Source: Agrobacterium rubi TR3 = NBRC 13261 (GTDB lineage: Bacteria > Pseudomonadota > Alphaproteobacteria > Rhizobiales > Rhizobiaceae). From it: a DNA stretch of 64,000 bases. The notes under the pieces were generated by a model. That model did not search any database and was not told the origin of the DNA. It saw only the letters and a list, made by a program, of their open reading frames with translations. The translations under genes and the position numbers were made by a program. Positions 53,554 to 60,914 of this stretch are shown in pieces; the first letter of the stretch is position 1, and the number at the start of each line of letters is the position of its first letter. The DNA lies in contig NZ_BBJU01000003.1 of the NCBI RefSeq assembly GCF_000739935.1, forward strand, positions 1 through 64,000, written 5' to 3'.

Positions 53554-56034
53554 TTAGGGGAGTGGCCGGGCTGCGTCGAAAAACCCGTCCCATGGGTCGT
53601 TTTTCAATGCCGCCAGCCGGTTGGCGATGTTGCTGACCGTGAAGTAATCCGGGCCGATCTCGTTGGAAAGCTCTGCCCAACTGACGGGCATGGATATGGC
53701 AGCACCCGGTCTTGCCCGTGTGGAGTAGGGGGCGACTGCAGTATTGCCGCGGCCATTGCGCAGATAATCGATGAAGATGCGGCCGTTGCGCTTGGCCTTG
53801 GTCGACACTGCGACGAATGTGTCGGGTTCGCTCTTGGCCATATCCGTTGCCATGGCTTTGGCAAAACTCTTGACCTTCGCCCAGCTTGCCTGCGGTTTCA
53901 GCGGGCTGACCACGTGAAGGCCCTTGCCGCCGGAGGTCTTGACGAAGGCTGCCAGGCCCACATGTTCGAAGCGTTGCTTGAGGTTTTCGGCGGCCGAAAT
54001 GATCTCCTCCCAGCTGACATCCTCGCCGGGATCGAGATCCATCGTGATCATATCCGGCTTTTCGAAACTTCTGACCGTCGCGCCCCAGAGGTGAATTTCA
54101 AGCAATGCCGATTGCACCAGCGCCATCAGCCCGTCGAAATCCGTGATGCGGATCAAGGGTTCGCCCTGCTTGTCCTTGGGATCGGCGATCTTGCTCACAG
54201 CACGGTTCATACCCCGCCAGGGATGTTTTTGAAAGAAATGCGGGCCTTCTATGCCATCGGGGCAGCGCATCAGCGAGAGCGGGCGATCAACGATATAGGG
54301 TGCCATCAGGTGCCAGACCTGCGCATAGTAATCGGCAATGCCTTCTTTCGTCACGCCGTCCTTCGGCCAATAGAGCCTGTCGGGATGAGTAAAGGTCACG
54401 CTGGTTTTGGGGACGGGTTTCGCCGTGCTTTTGGGGTCCTCGCGCTTGATCTCCGATACGTGCTTGTCATCGCGCAGACCCCGAAAGGATGCATGGCGCA
54501 GGTTGCCATCTGCCGACCATGCGCGAAACTCCACTTCAGCCACGCGCTCCGGCTTGACGAAGACGAGATCGCGTTTGGCAAGAGCGGTCAGCTTGTCCGC
54601 AAAGGGGCTGGTCTTGCTGGTGAGCGGGCTCAAGGTCTTGAAAAGGTTTTCCGCGACGTCTGCTGTGAAGCCGGTGCCGACGCGACCGACATGGTGCAAA
54701 CCGTCTTCATCATAGACACCGACAGCAAGGGAGCCGATCGCCTGATCGGACGTGGATGAGACGGTGAAGCCGCCGATGACGAATTCCTGGCGGCTGGAGC
54801 ATTTGGATTTGACCCATTGGCCCTTGCGACCGGATTGATATTTGCTGTCCCGCAGCTTGGAGATGACGCCTTCGAGGCTGAGGCGGCAGGCGTGATCCAA
54901 GATCATCTCGCCGCTTTCGCCAAAGTGCTCGCTGTATCGCAAAAGGGGATTGTCGGAGGGGATGAGCTTTTCCAGCAGATGTTTGCGATCGATCAGCCCC
55001 GCATTCTGCAAATCGTGACCATCGAGGTGGAGAAGGTCGAAGGCATAATAACGAAAACGGTCGGTCCGGCCTTCGCTCAAATCATGCTGCAAAGCGGAGA
55101 AGTCCGACGCGCCATTGTCGCGCTCAACGACGATTTCACCATCCAGCAGCGCGGTTTCCACCGGTAGGGCAGCAAAGGATTTCGCGACATCGGTCCCGAA
55201 TTTCTCCGTCCAGTCCAGGCCGCTGCGCGTCAAAAGGGTGACGGTGCCATTGTCGATGCGGACCTGAATGCGGTAGCCATCGAATTTGATTTCGTGCAGC
55301 CACCGATCTCCGGCGGGTGGTTTGGGCTTCAGACTGGCGAGCGCAGGCTGAACGAAATCCGGCAGCTTTGCCTTGCGCGCGCCTTTTGGAAAATCATGGG
55401 CCTGTTTTTCGGCAGGAGCTTGGGTCTTTGTGCGTTTGCCAACCGGTTTGGAATTCCAGGTATCCTCAGGTTTTTGAGCGATCGCCTTGATGCTGCGGCC
55501 GGATTTTACCGAATCGGGCTTTTCGTCCAGAATATCGACGTCGTCTTTCGTGCGGGCTTCCTCGTCTTCCACTTTGATGAGTAGCCAGTTCTCGCGCTTT
55601 TCCTCCGGCTTGCCGTGCATGCGCACCAGATGCCAGCGTCCTCGCAGCTTTTCGCCTTCAAGCTCGAATTCCAGGTGGCCTTTCTTGTAACCCTTTTTCG
55701 CGTCACCCACCGGATGCCACGTGCCCTTGTCCCACAGAACGACAGTACCGCCGCCATATTGGCCCTTCGGGATAACGCCCTCGAATTCGCCATAGCTCAG
55801 CGGGTGGTCTTCGACGTGAACGGCCAGCCGCTTGTCGTCGGGATTGAGGCTCGGACCACGCGTGACGGCCCAGCTTTTGAGAACGCCATCCATTTCCAGA
55901 CGGAAATCATAATGCAGCCGTCTTGCATCGTGTTTCTGGACGACGAAGGAATGTCCCTCGCTCTTTTCCTGCTCGCCTTGTGGTTCGGGGGTCTGATCGA
56001 AGCGGCGTTTGGCGTTGTAGGTTTGCAGACCCAT
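53554..56034 (-). CDS. ligD: DNA ligase D, multifunctional end-joining enzyme
   Basis: An 826-residue protein with three domains in the order seen in Agrobacterium: 3'-phosphoesterase (about 30–140, KHDARRLHYDFRLEMDGVL), ATP-dependent ligase (about 215–520, nucleotidyl-accepting Lys250 in EIKFDGYR) and primase/polymerase (about 540–800, with HFFQKHPW and DLDPGEDVS). It processes and seals ends brought by Ku. It lies two bases after the second ku gene, same strand, presumably in one operon with it and the 88-residue gene. Confidence 0.95.
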   Translation of the reverse strand: MGLQTYNAKRRFDQTPEPQGEQEKSEGHSFVVQKHDARRLHYDFRLEMDGVLKSWAVTRGPSLNPDDKRLAVHVEDHPLSYGEFEGVIPKGQYGGGTVVLWDKGTWHPVGDAKKGYKKGHLEFELEGEKLRGRWHLVRMHGKPEEKRENWLLIKVEDEEARTKDDVDILDEKPDSVKSGRSIKAIAQKPEDTWNSKPVGKRTKTQAPAEKQAHDFPKGARKAKLPDFVQPALASLKPKPPAGDRWLHEIKFDGYRIQVRIDNGTVTLLTRSGLDWTEKFGTDVAKSFAALPVETALLDGEIVVERDNGASDFSALQHDLSEGRTDRFRYYAFDLLHLDGHDLQNAGLIDRKHLLEKLIPSDNPLLRYSEHFGESGEMILDHACRLSLEGVISKLRDSKYQSGRKGQWVKSKCSSRQEFVIGGFTVSSTSDQAIGSLAVGVYDEDGLHHVGRVGTGFTADVAENLFKTLSPLTSKTSPFADKLTALAKRDLVFVKPERVAEVEFRAWSADGNLRHASFRGLRDDKHVSEIKREDPKSTAKPVPKTSVTFTHPDRLYWPKDGVTKEGIADYYAQVWHLMAPYIVDRPLSLMRCPDGIEGPHFFQKHPWRGMNRAVSKIADPKDKQGEPLIRITDFDGLMALVQSALLEIHLWGATVRSFEKPDMITMDLDPGEDVSWEEIISAAENLKQRFEHVGLAAFVKTSGGKGLHVVSPLKPQASWAKVKSFAKAMATDMAKSEPDTFVAVSTKAKRNGRIFIDYLRNGRGNTAVAPYSTRARPGAAISMPVSWAELSNEIGPDYFTVSNIANRLAALKNDPWDGFFDAARPLP

Positions 56035-56036
56035 GA

Positions 56037-56876
56037 TCAGCTCGCTTTTTTCGTTGCGGCCTTTGCGGCGGGCTTTTTGGTCGTTTTCTTCGGCAGCGCC
56101 TTTTCATTGTCTGCACTGCGACGCAGGGCTTCCTTCAGATCGACGACGTTGTCGCGTTTTTCCGGCTGCGCCTTCTTGATGGCGCGACCGTCGATCTTGG
56201 CCTGTACCAGCTCCGCCAGCGCATCGTTGTATCGGTCGGGATAGGCGGAAGGGTCGAACGTGCCTGCGCGCTTGCGGATGATGTGGCTCGCGAGGTCCAG
56301 CATCTCGTCATCGAATGTGATGTCCGGCACCGACTTGAAGGTCGTGCTTTGTGAGCGAACCTCGTAGTCGAAGTTGAGTGTGGTTGCGATGAGAGTCTTT
56401 TCGTGGGGGCGGATGATGAGAATACGGTTGCGACGAAATAGAACAGCCTCGGCGAGCGCTGCCACGTTCTGGCGCTGCATGGCCTTCGCCAGCAGCGTCA
56501 GTGCCTCCTCGCCCTCCGGATCGGTCGCGGCGAGAAAATAGGGCCTGTCGAAATAGAGTTTGTCGATATCGGCGCAGGCGATGAAGTTTTCGATGTGAAT
56601 GACCTTGTCACTGTCGGGCATGAGTGCGGCGATCTCATCACCTTCAACGATCACGTGGTCACCATTATCAAGCTCGAAACCTCGGACTTGATCGTCCTTC
56701 TCCACCTGCTCGCCGGTGTCGCTATCGACATATTGCCGCTCGACGCGGTTTCCGGTCTTTCGGTTGACGATGTTGAAGGAGATTTTTTCCGATGAAGACA
56801 GCGCCGAGTAGAGACCGACCTCGCAAGCGAAATCGGCGAATTTGATGTGGCCTTTCCAGCTGGCGCGTCTTGTCAC
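56037..56876 (-). CDS. ku: Ku DNA end-binding protein (second copy)
   Basis: A 279-residue Ku paralogue, clearly divergent from the first copy: RASWKGHIKFADFACEVGLYSALS at the start, EGDEIAALMPDSDKVIHIENFI in the middle, VVDLKEALRRSA near the end and a lysine/alanine-rich tail (KKTTKKPAAKAATKKAS). The two paralogues may form a heterodimer or act on different damage. The start overlaps the stop of the 88-residue gene by four bases and ligD follows directly, so it is the Ku of the LigD operon. Confidence 0.93.
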   Translation of the reverse strand: MTRRASWKGHIKFADFACEVGLYSALSSSEKISFNIVNRKTGNRVERQYVDSDTGEQVEKDDQVRGFELDNGDHVIVEGDEIAALMPDSDKVIHIENFIACADIDKLYFDRPYFLAATDPEGEEALTLLAKAMQRQNVAALAEAVLFRRNRILIIRPHEKTLIATTLNFDYEVRSQSTTFKSVPDITFDDEMLDLASHIIRKRAGTFDPSAYPDRYNDALAELVQAKIDGRAIKKAQPEKRDNVVDLKEALRRSADNEKALPKKTTKKPAAKAATKKAS

Positions 56877-57139
56877 GGGCGTGCACCTTGCTGGCTTGAG
56901 GCGAGACGCAACTGTTCGACGGATTTGTCGATTGTCTGCATGTCGTGCGACGTGACGACCGGAATGGGGTCGGATGCCATGGCTTCCAGCACTTCAGGTG
57001 AAAGCCCACCGTTATGGATGACCCATTCCATAGCCTCGCGGGTTTCGCGTTCGGCGCGGAGTTGCGCATGAAGCGCGAGGATCAGGCGGTCGCGCACATC
57101 ATAGGTCTTGTGGCCGGTTTTCGTTTGCGTTTGCGCCAT
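56873..57139 (-). CDS. Uncharacterised 88-residue protein leading the ku–ligD operon
   Basis: I do not recognise a family. The sequence is soluble and helical: YDVRDRLILALHAQLRAERETREAMEWVIHNGGLSPEVLE, then ASDPIPVVTSHDMQTIDK and a short tail. It overlaps ku by four bases (ATGA), has an EcfG-type promoter about 80 bases upstream, and sits first in a three-gene unit with ku and ligD. That placement suggests an accessory or regulatory role in end joining. This is inference from context. Confidence 0.7.
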   Translation of the reverse strand: MAQTQTKTGHKTYDVRDRLILALHAQLRAERETREAMEWVIHNGGLSPEVLEAMASDPIPVVTSHDMQTIDKSVEQLRLASSQQGARP

Positions 57140-57219
57140 GGCGTCCCTTCCTCAATCCGCATGCCCTGGGCAAATCGGTTACTCTGCCGACTTTGTACCG
57201 TCTCAGCGAATGCTAAACT

Positions 57220-57245
57220 AACGCTGGCACGGCTTGCCTCGTTCC
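57220..57245 (-). promoter_or_regulatory. EcfG-type promoter of the hyp–ku–ligD operon
   Basis: On the minus strand GGAAC (57245–57241), 17 bases, CGTT (57223–57220). The spacing is at the long end of the permitted range (N16–17). Confidence 0.6.
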
Positions 57246-57320
57246 ACATCGCTGGACAATCAGAGCGAGTCCTTTTGTATCAGGGAATATCGGCGGCACT
57301 GCTCGCAGACGTAATGTAAA

Positions 57321-57389
57321 GTATCGTCCGGGGATTTGGACAACGGAAAAATTATGAGGAAAAATGGACGATACATTTGCCAAGTATCG
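57321..57389. repeat. Three GTATCGT motif copies upstream of the HWE kinase
   Basis: GTATCGTCC (57321–57329), its inverse GGACGATAC (57366–57374) and a third copy GTATCGT (57383–57389). The first two form a nine-base inverted repeat 36 bases apart; the last two form ACGATAC-atttgcca-a-GTATCGT. Likely binding sites of an unidentified regulator. Confidence 0.55.
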
Positions 57390-57618
57390 TTTGCCGAAAT
57401 AAAATAATTCCACTCACGTCAAAAGCGACAACGGCGATGATAAACGCGCATGTCTTTATGGTCTTGGAAAATTTTGAATATTTTTTGTCACAATGATATT
57501 TTTAGATTTGAAATCGATTTGGTTTCAAGGGGTTAACCTAAGTGATGGGTGTGGGGCATAATTTGTCGTTTTTGGGAACGAAATCCGGCCTGCGGAATTA
57601 TGCTCCAGGGTCTAAGAC

Positions 57619-59094
57619 GTGGGGACTGTTTTGAATTTTATCGGCGGCGGGGAATGCGGGAATTTGTTCCGCGATTTTGCTTGGGACAAAAGTCCCCTTG
57701 GCCTGCCAGACGCGTGGCCTGTTGAGCTTCAAACACTCGTCAACGTGATGCTGGGATCACTTCAGCCGATGTTGCTGGTCTGGGGGCCTGAGCAGACGAC
57801 GCTTTATAATGACGGTTATGCCGTCATGTGTGGCAACCGACACCCTGCGGCCTTCGGGCGTCCGTTTCGCACGCTGTGGTACGATATCTGGGATGGCGTC
57901 GAGCCCATCATATCGGCGGCCTATGCCGGGCAGGGAACGTCGATGGACGACATCGAATTCATCATGCACCGCAAGGGTTATCCTGAAGAAACGCATTTCT
58001 CGTTTTCTTACACGCCCGTCCGCGACCGTGACGGTGTGGTGCTGGGAATGTTCTGTGCATGCTCTGAAATCACCAGCGAAATCAAGCTGCGGCGCGAAGA
58101 GAAAAACCAGCAGGAAAAGCTGCTTCAGATTTTTGAAATGTCGCCCGCGGGGATCGCGACGCTGAGCGGTCCTAACCACGTGTTTGAATTTGCCAATGAA
58201 GAATATTATTCGATGATCGGTGTGGGCCGTGACATCATCGGAAAACCGGTGGCCGAGGCCGTATCGGAAGTCGTGCGTCAGGGGTTCATCGATCTCCTCG
58301 ACAATGTCTACCAGACCGGCAATCCGTTTTCGGCCCGTGCAGTGCCTGTTGAACTCAACCGTGGACCATCCGGTGAACAGCAAAAGCGCATGATCGATCT
58401 TGTCTATCAGGCGATGCGCTCTTCAAACGGTGAAACCATCGGCATTCTGGTGCAAGCGCAGGACGTGACCGAACGCCTTGCTGAACAGAAGCACCGTGAA
58501 CTGATATCCCACGAACTCGGCCATCGCCTGAAAAACCAGTTGGCCATGGTGCAGGCGATCGCGTCCCAGACGCTTCGCACTGCCAAGGATGTATTATCCG
58601 CAAGACGAACCTTGTCCGACCGCATCGCCGTGCTCAGCGCAGCCCATGACACCGTCATCCAGGGCGGGCTGGGCACCTCGGAAGTTCACAAGCTGGTCAA
58701 CCAGATGTTGGAGGTTCACGATGATCCGATGGCGTCCCGATTTACAGTGACGGGGCCGAAGCTGCGTGTCGGTTCAAGGCCGTCGCTTTCGCTTTCGCTC
58801 ATCCTGCACGAGCTTGCGACCAATGCCGTGAAGTATGGAGCGCTGTCTGTGTCGGAAGGACGGGTGGATATTCGCTGGAATGTCGTGACGGAACACCCGG
58901 AGCGGTTCGAGCTCGTATGGACCGAGACGGGTGGGCCGATCGTGAACGCGCCGGAGCGAGAAGGCTCCGGCTCGCGCCTCATCAAGGCGGGGCTTGCCGG
59001 TGCGAATGACAGCCGTGTCGACATCGTCTATGACGCAAACGGCGTGTGCTGCCATATCTCGGCAGAGCTGGTCAGTTTCCAGCAGGAGCATTAG
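57619..59094 (+). CDS. PAS-domain HWE-family histidine kinase
   Basis: A 491-residue soluble sensor kinase. An N-terminal PAS domain (about 20–150) with the LLVWGPEQTTLYNDGYAVMCGNRHP segment typical of rhizobial HWE kinases is followed by a second PAS (about 165–285). The kinase module begins with HELGHRLKNQLAMVQAI (phosphorylated His near 300) and has HELATNAVKYGALS and DIRWNV with the family Trp. HWE kinases often feed the PhyR/EcfG general stress switch. Immediately followed by a response regulator gene five bases later. Start is GTG with a poor ribosome-binding site. Confidence 0.88.
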   Translation: MGTVLNFIGGGECGNLFRDFAWDKSPLGLPDAWPVELQTLVNVMLGSLQPMLLVWGPEQTTLYNDGYAVMCGNRHPAAFGRPFRTLWYDIWDGVEPIISAAYAGQGTSMDDIEFIMHRKGYPEETHFSFSYTPVRDRDGVVLGMFCACSEITSEIKLRREEKNQQEKLLQIFEMSPAGIATLSGPNHVFEFANEEYYSMIGVGRDIIGKPVAEAVSEVVRQGFIDLLDNVYQTGNPFSARAVPVELNRGPSGEQQKRMIDLVYQAMRSSNGETIGILVQAQDVTERLAEQKHRELISHELGHRLKNQLAMVQAIASQTLRTAKDVLSARRTLSDRIAVLSAAHDTVIQGGLGTSEVHKLVNQMLEVHDDPMASRFTVTGPKLRVGSRPSLSLSLILHELATNAVKYGALSVSEGRVDIRWNVVTEHPERFELVWTETGGPIVNAPEREGSGSRLIKAGLAGANDSRVDIVYDANGVCCHISAELVSFQQEH

Positions 59095-59099
59095 TCGTC

Positions 59100-59468
59100 A
59101 TGCAACCGCAACCACAGCTTCTCGTTGTCGAGGATGACGGTCTGATCCGGCTTGACCTTGTCGATATGGTTTCGGACCTCGGCTGCTTCGCTTATGAGGC
59201 GTCCACCGCAGACCAGGCGGTCAAATTGTTGGAGGACAAGAATTCGATCACCGCAATTTTGACCGATATCGACATGCCCGGCGCCATCAATGGGCTTGGG
59301 CTGGCGAATGTGGCGCATCGACGCTGGCCGCATATCAAGGTGGTGGTGATTTCGGGGCGGTATAATCCAGCTGAAGGCATCCTGCCGCCTGGCGCGATAT
59401 TTCTGACCAAGCCGGTGTCCCAGAACAGTGTGGAAAAGGCGCTGTCGGATATCGGTCTTTTTTTATGA
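59100..59468 (+). CDS. Single-domain response regulator
   Basis: A 122-residue receiver domain with nothing else: acidic pair in VVEDDGLIR (about 11–12), phosphorylation Asp in ILTDIDMPG (near 59), Thr/Ser position in VVVISGR and conserved Lys in FLTKPVSQ (near 107). Starts five bases after the HWE kinase stop, so it is its probable partner or a phosphate sink. Without an output domain it must act by protein contact. Confidence 0.92.
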   Translation: MQPQPQLLVVEDDGLIRLDLVDMVSDLGCFAYEASTADQAVKLLEDKNSITAILTDIDMPGAINGLGLANVAHRRWPHIKVVVISGRYNPAEGILPPGAIFLTKPVSQNSVEKALSDIGLFL

Positions 59469-59644
59469 GCGAATTTCAGCCCGCTCGGTAAAAAGGTAAC
59501 AGCTTCCGAGCATTTTCCTGCTCAGATGAAATAATCGTTGAAAATTCGTTAAAATCAGATTCGACATATGATTCGATGCGGTATAGAACATAAGCGTTCA
59601 GTGAAATGAACTTCAGCACTTGGCATGTCTTGGGAGGATGAGCC

Positions 59645-59866
59645 TTGTCATATGTCGCTTTTCAACGCGTGGGGGCGCAGTTGTCGCCTCAACAGGTCAC
59701 GGACCTGCAGACTATATTCGATGGCGTATGTTTCGAGTGCCTTGAAGACCGCAGCAGTAAAGTCGCCAATGAATGTGCAGCCGTTCTGATCAGAAGTGCC
59801 CAAAGGGGCATTCTCGACCACGAGATGCTGCGTGACATTGGAAAAGCGGTTCTCAGACGTCATTGA
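59645..59866 (+). CDS. Small conserved-type protein, unknown function
   Basis: A 73-residue soluble protein beginning SYVAFQRVGAQLSPQQVTDLQTIFDGV, mostly helical, with two cysteines (VCFECLE). Translation probably starts at a TTG (59645): GGGAGG lies seven bases upstream, a strong site. Similar short proteins seem to occur in other rhizobia, but I know of no function. A perfect hairpin terminator follows. Confidence 0.6.
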   Translation: MSYVAFQRVGAQLSPQQVTDLQTIFDGVCFECLEDRSSKVANECAAVLIRSAQRGILDHEMLRDIGKAVLRRH

Positions 59867-59890
59867 TCACAACTGATACGAATGGTGCAA

Positions 59891-59910
59891 GCGCCCGGTT
59901 ACCCGGGCGC
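59891..59910 (+). terminator. Terminator after the 73-residue gene
   Basis: GCGCCCGG-ttac-CCGGGCGC followed by TTTTG, between convergent genes; may also stop the dps transcript. Confidence 0.85.
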
Positions 59911-59921
59911 TTTTGTTTGTG

Positions 59922-60410
59922 TCAGGCTTTTTCTTGAACATGTGCTTCCAAAAACCACAGTGATTTATCCAGATCGCGCGAAGCGGCGGTGAAGATATCG
60001 GCCGTGTTGGCGTCGCCTGCATCGTCGGCTTCATCGATGGATTTGCGGATGAGGTTCGCCACGTCGCCGTATCGTTCGATCAGTTCATCAAGATGGTCAT
60101 GGATTTTGAAAATATCGGTTGGATAGGCCTTGAGCTTCGACGTCGAGGCAACCGACTGGACGCTTCCGAGTGCCGTTCCACCCAGCTGAACAGCGCGCTC
60201 TGCAATCGTGTCGCTGTGCTTGTCGAGCGAGGTGCGGAATTTATCCAGCAGCTCATGGATCGCGATAAATTGTGGGCCCTTGAGGTTCCAGTGCGCCTGC
60301 TTGGTGACCAGAGACAGGTCGATGACGGAGGCCAGCGCCTCATTCAGAAGTCCGATGACTGTTGCTTTTGCATTGGAGGGTAAATCGTTTCTGGTCTTAT
60401 GGGTTCTCAT
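59922..60410 (-). CDS. dps: Dps-family ferritin-like DNA protection protein
   Basis: A 162-residue protein that forms 12-subunit shells, oxidises Fe2+ with hydrogen peroxide and binds DNA in stationary phase. Ferroxidase-site residues lie in QAHWNLKGPQFIAIHELLD and LDKHSDTIAERAVQLGG. The N-terminal arm MRTHKTRNDLPSN is basic, as expected for DNA contact. ATG 60410 is preceded by AGGAGAAGAAA. A textbook EcfG-type promoter lies about 60 bases upstream. Confidence 0.95.
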   Translation of the reverse strand: MRTHKTRNDLPSNAKATVIGLLNEALASVIDLSLVTKQAHWNLKGPQFIAIHELLDKFRTSLDKHSDTIAERAVQLGGTALGSVQSVASTSKLKAYPTDIFKIHDHLDELIERYGDVANLIRKSIDEADDAGDANTADIFTAASRDLDKSLWFLEAHVQEKA

Positions 60411-60466
60411 TTTCTTCTCCTGAAACACCGCTCGTTACTTTATTGTTTTGGGACGTTCGAGAAAGC

Positions 60467-60491
60467 AACGAGTGGGAGCGTCAGTCGTTCC
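60467..60491 (-). promoter_or_regulatory. EcfG-type promoter of dps
   Basis: On the minus strand GGAAC (60491–60487), 16 bases, CGTT (60470–60467): exact consensus. Confidence 0.7.
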
Positions 60492-60527
60492 AAAATCTAT
60501 CGGTGTAGAAAATATTTCGCGTGCGGC

Positions 60528-60791
60528 TTATCTGTCGGGTGGCACATCGCTCATGATCACGCGGTTCAGGAGGATGAGAGAGCGGTCTGGCGCGATGCGA
60601 TAGGTCTCGTAAGCCCGGCGCCCGTCTCCCATGCTGAAGTCGTGGCTCAGAGTGCTGCCAATAGGAGATTTGGTCAGCTTCGTTCTCGGTTGCCCGCCAT
60701 AGGTGATGCTGCCGGGAATGGGTTCGACAGCGGGCGATGCGGTCGTGCAGGATGCGAGCGCAAGGGCACATAGGAGGGCGAGTTTGTTCAT
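60528..60791 (-). CDS. Small lipoprotein, unknown function
   Basis: An 87-residue protein with a lipoprotein signal (MNKLALLCALALASC-TTAS, cysteine near residue 15) followed by PGSITYGGQPRTKLTKSPIGS and a C-terminal YETYRIAPDRSLILLNRVIMSD. No family recognised. GAGGAG lies six bases before the ATG at 60791. It has its own EcfG-type promoter and adjoins dps, consistent with a stress-induced envelope protein. Confidence 0.75.
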   Translation of the reverse strand: MNKLALLCALALASCTTASPAVEPIPGSITYGGQPRTKLTKSPIGSTLSHDFSMGDGRRAYETYRIAPDRSLILLNRVIMSDVPPDR

Positions 60792-60828
60792 CTTGGTCTC
60801 CTCGATTTCGACTTCGTCATACAACCAT

Positions 60829-60853
60829 AACCGACCAGCGTCTTTTGCGTTCC
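60829..60853 (-). promoter_or_regulatory. EcfG-type promoter of the small lipoprotein gene
   Basis: On the minus strand GGAAC (60853–60849), 17 bases, GTT (60831–60829), i.e. GGAAC-N16-gGTT. Confidence 0.55.
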
Positions 60854-60865
60854 GGGCATAAAAAA

Positions 60866-60891
60866 GCCCCGCATCCTTTCGAATGCGGGGC
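60866..60891 (-). terminator. Terminator of the tct operon
   Basis: On the minus strand GCCCCGCAT-tcgaaagg-ATGCGGGGC followed by TTTTTTATG, 23 bases after the tctA stop. Confidence 0.9.
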
Positions 60892-60914
60892 AGGGTCCTT
60901 GGGAGGATCGTTTT

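Larger units (their letters stand above)
57140..57618. other. Divergent intergenic region before the HWE kinase
   Basis: About 480 bases, AT-rich in the right half. It contains the EcfG-type promoter of the NHEJ operon (57220–57245, minus strand) and three copies of a GTATCGT motif (57321–57389), listed separately. A short TTGAAATC-gatttg-GTTTCAA inverted repeat lies near 57510. No gene seen. Confidence 0.5.
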
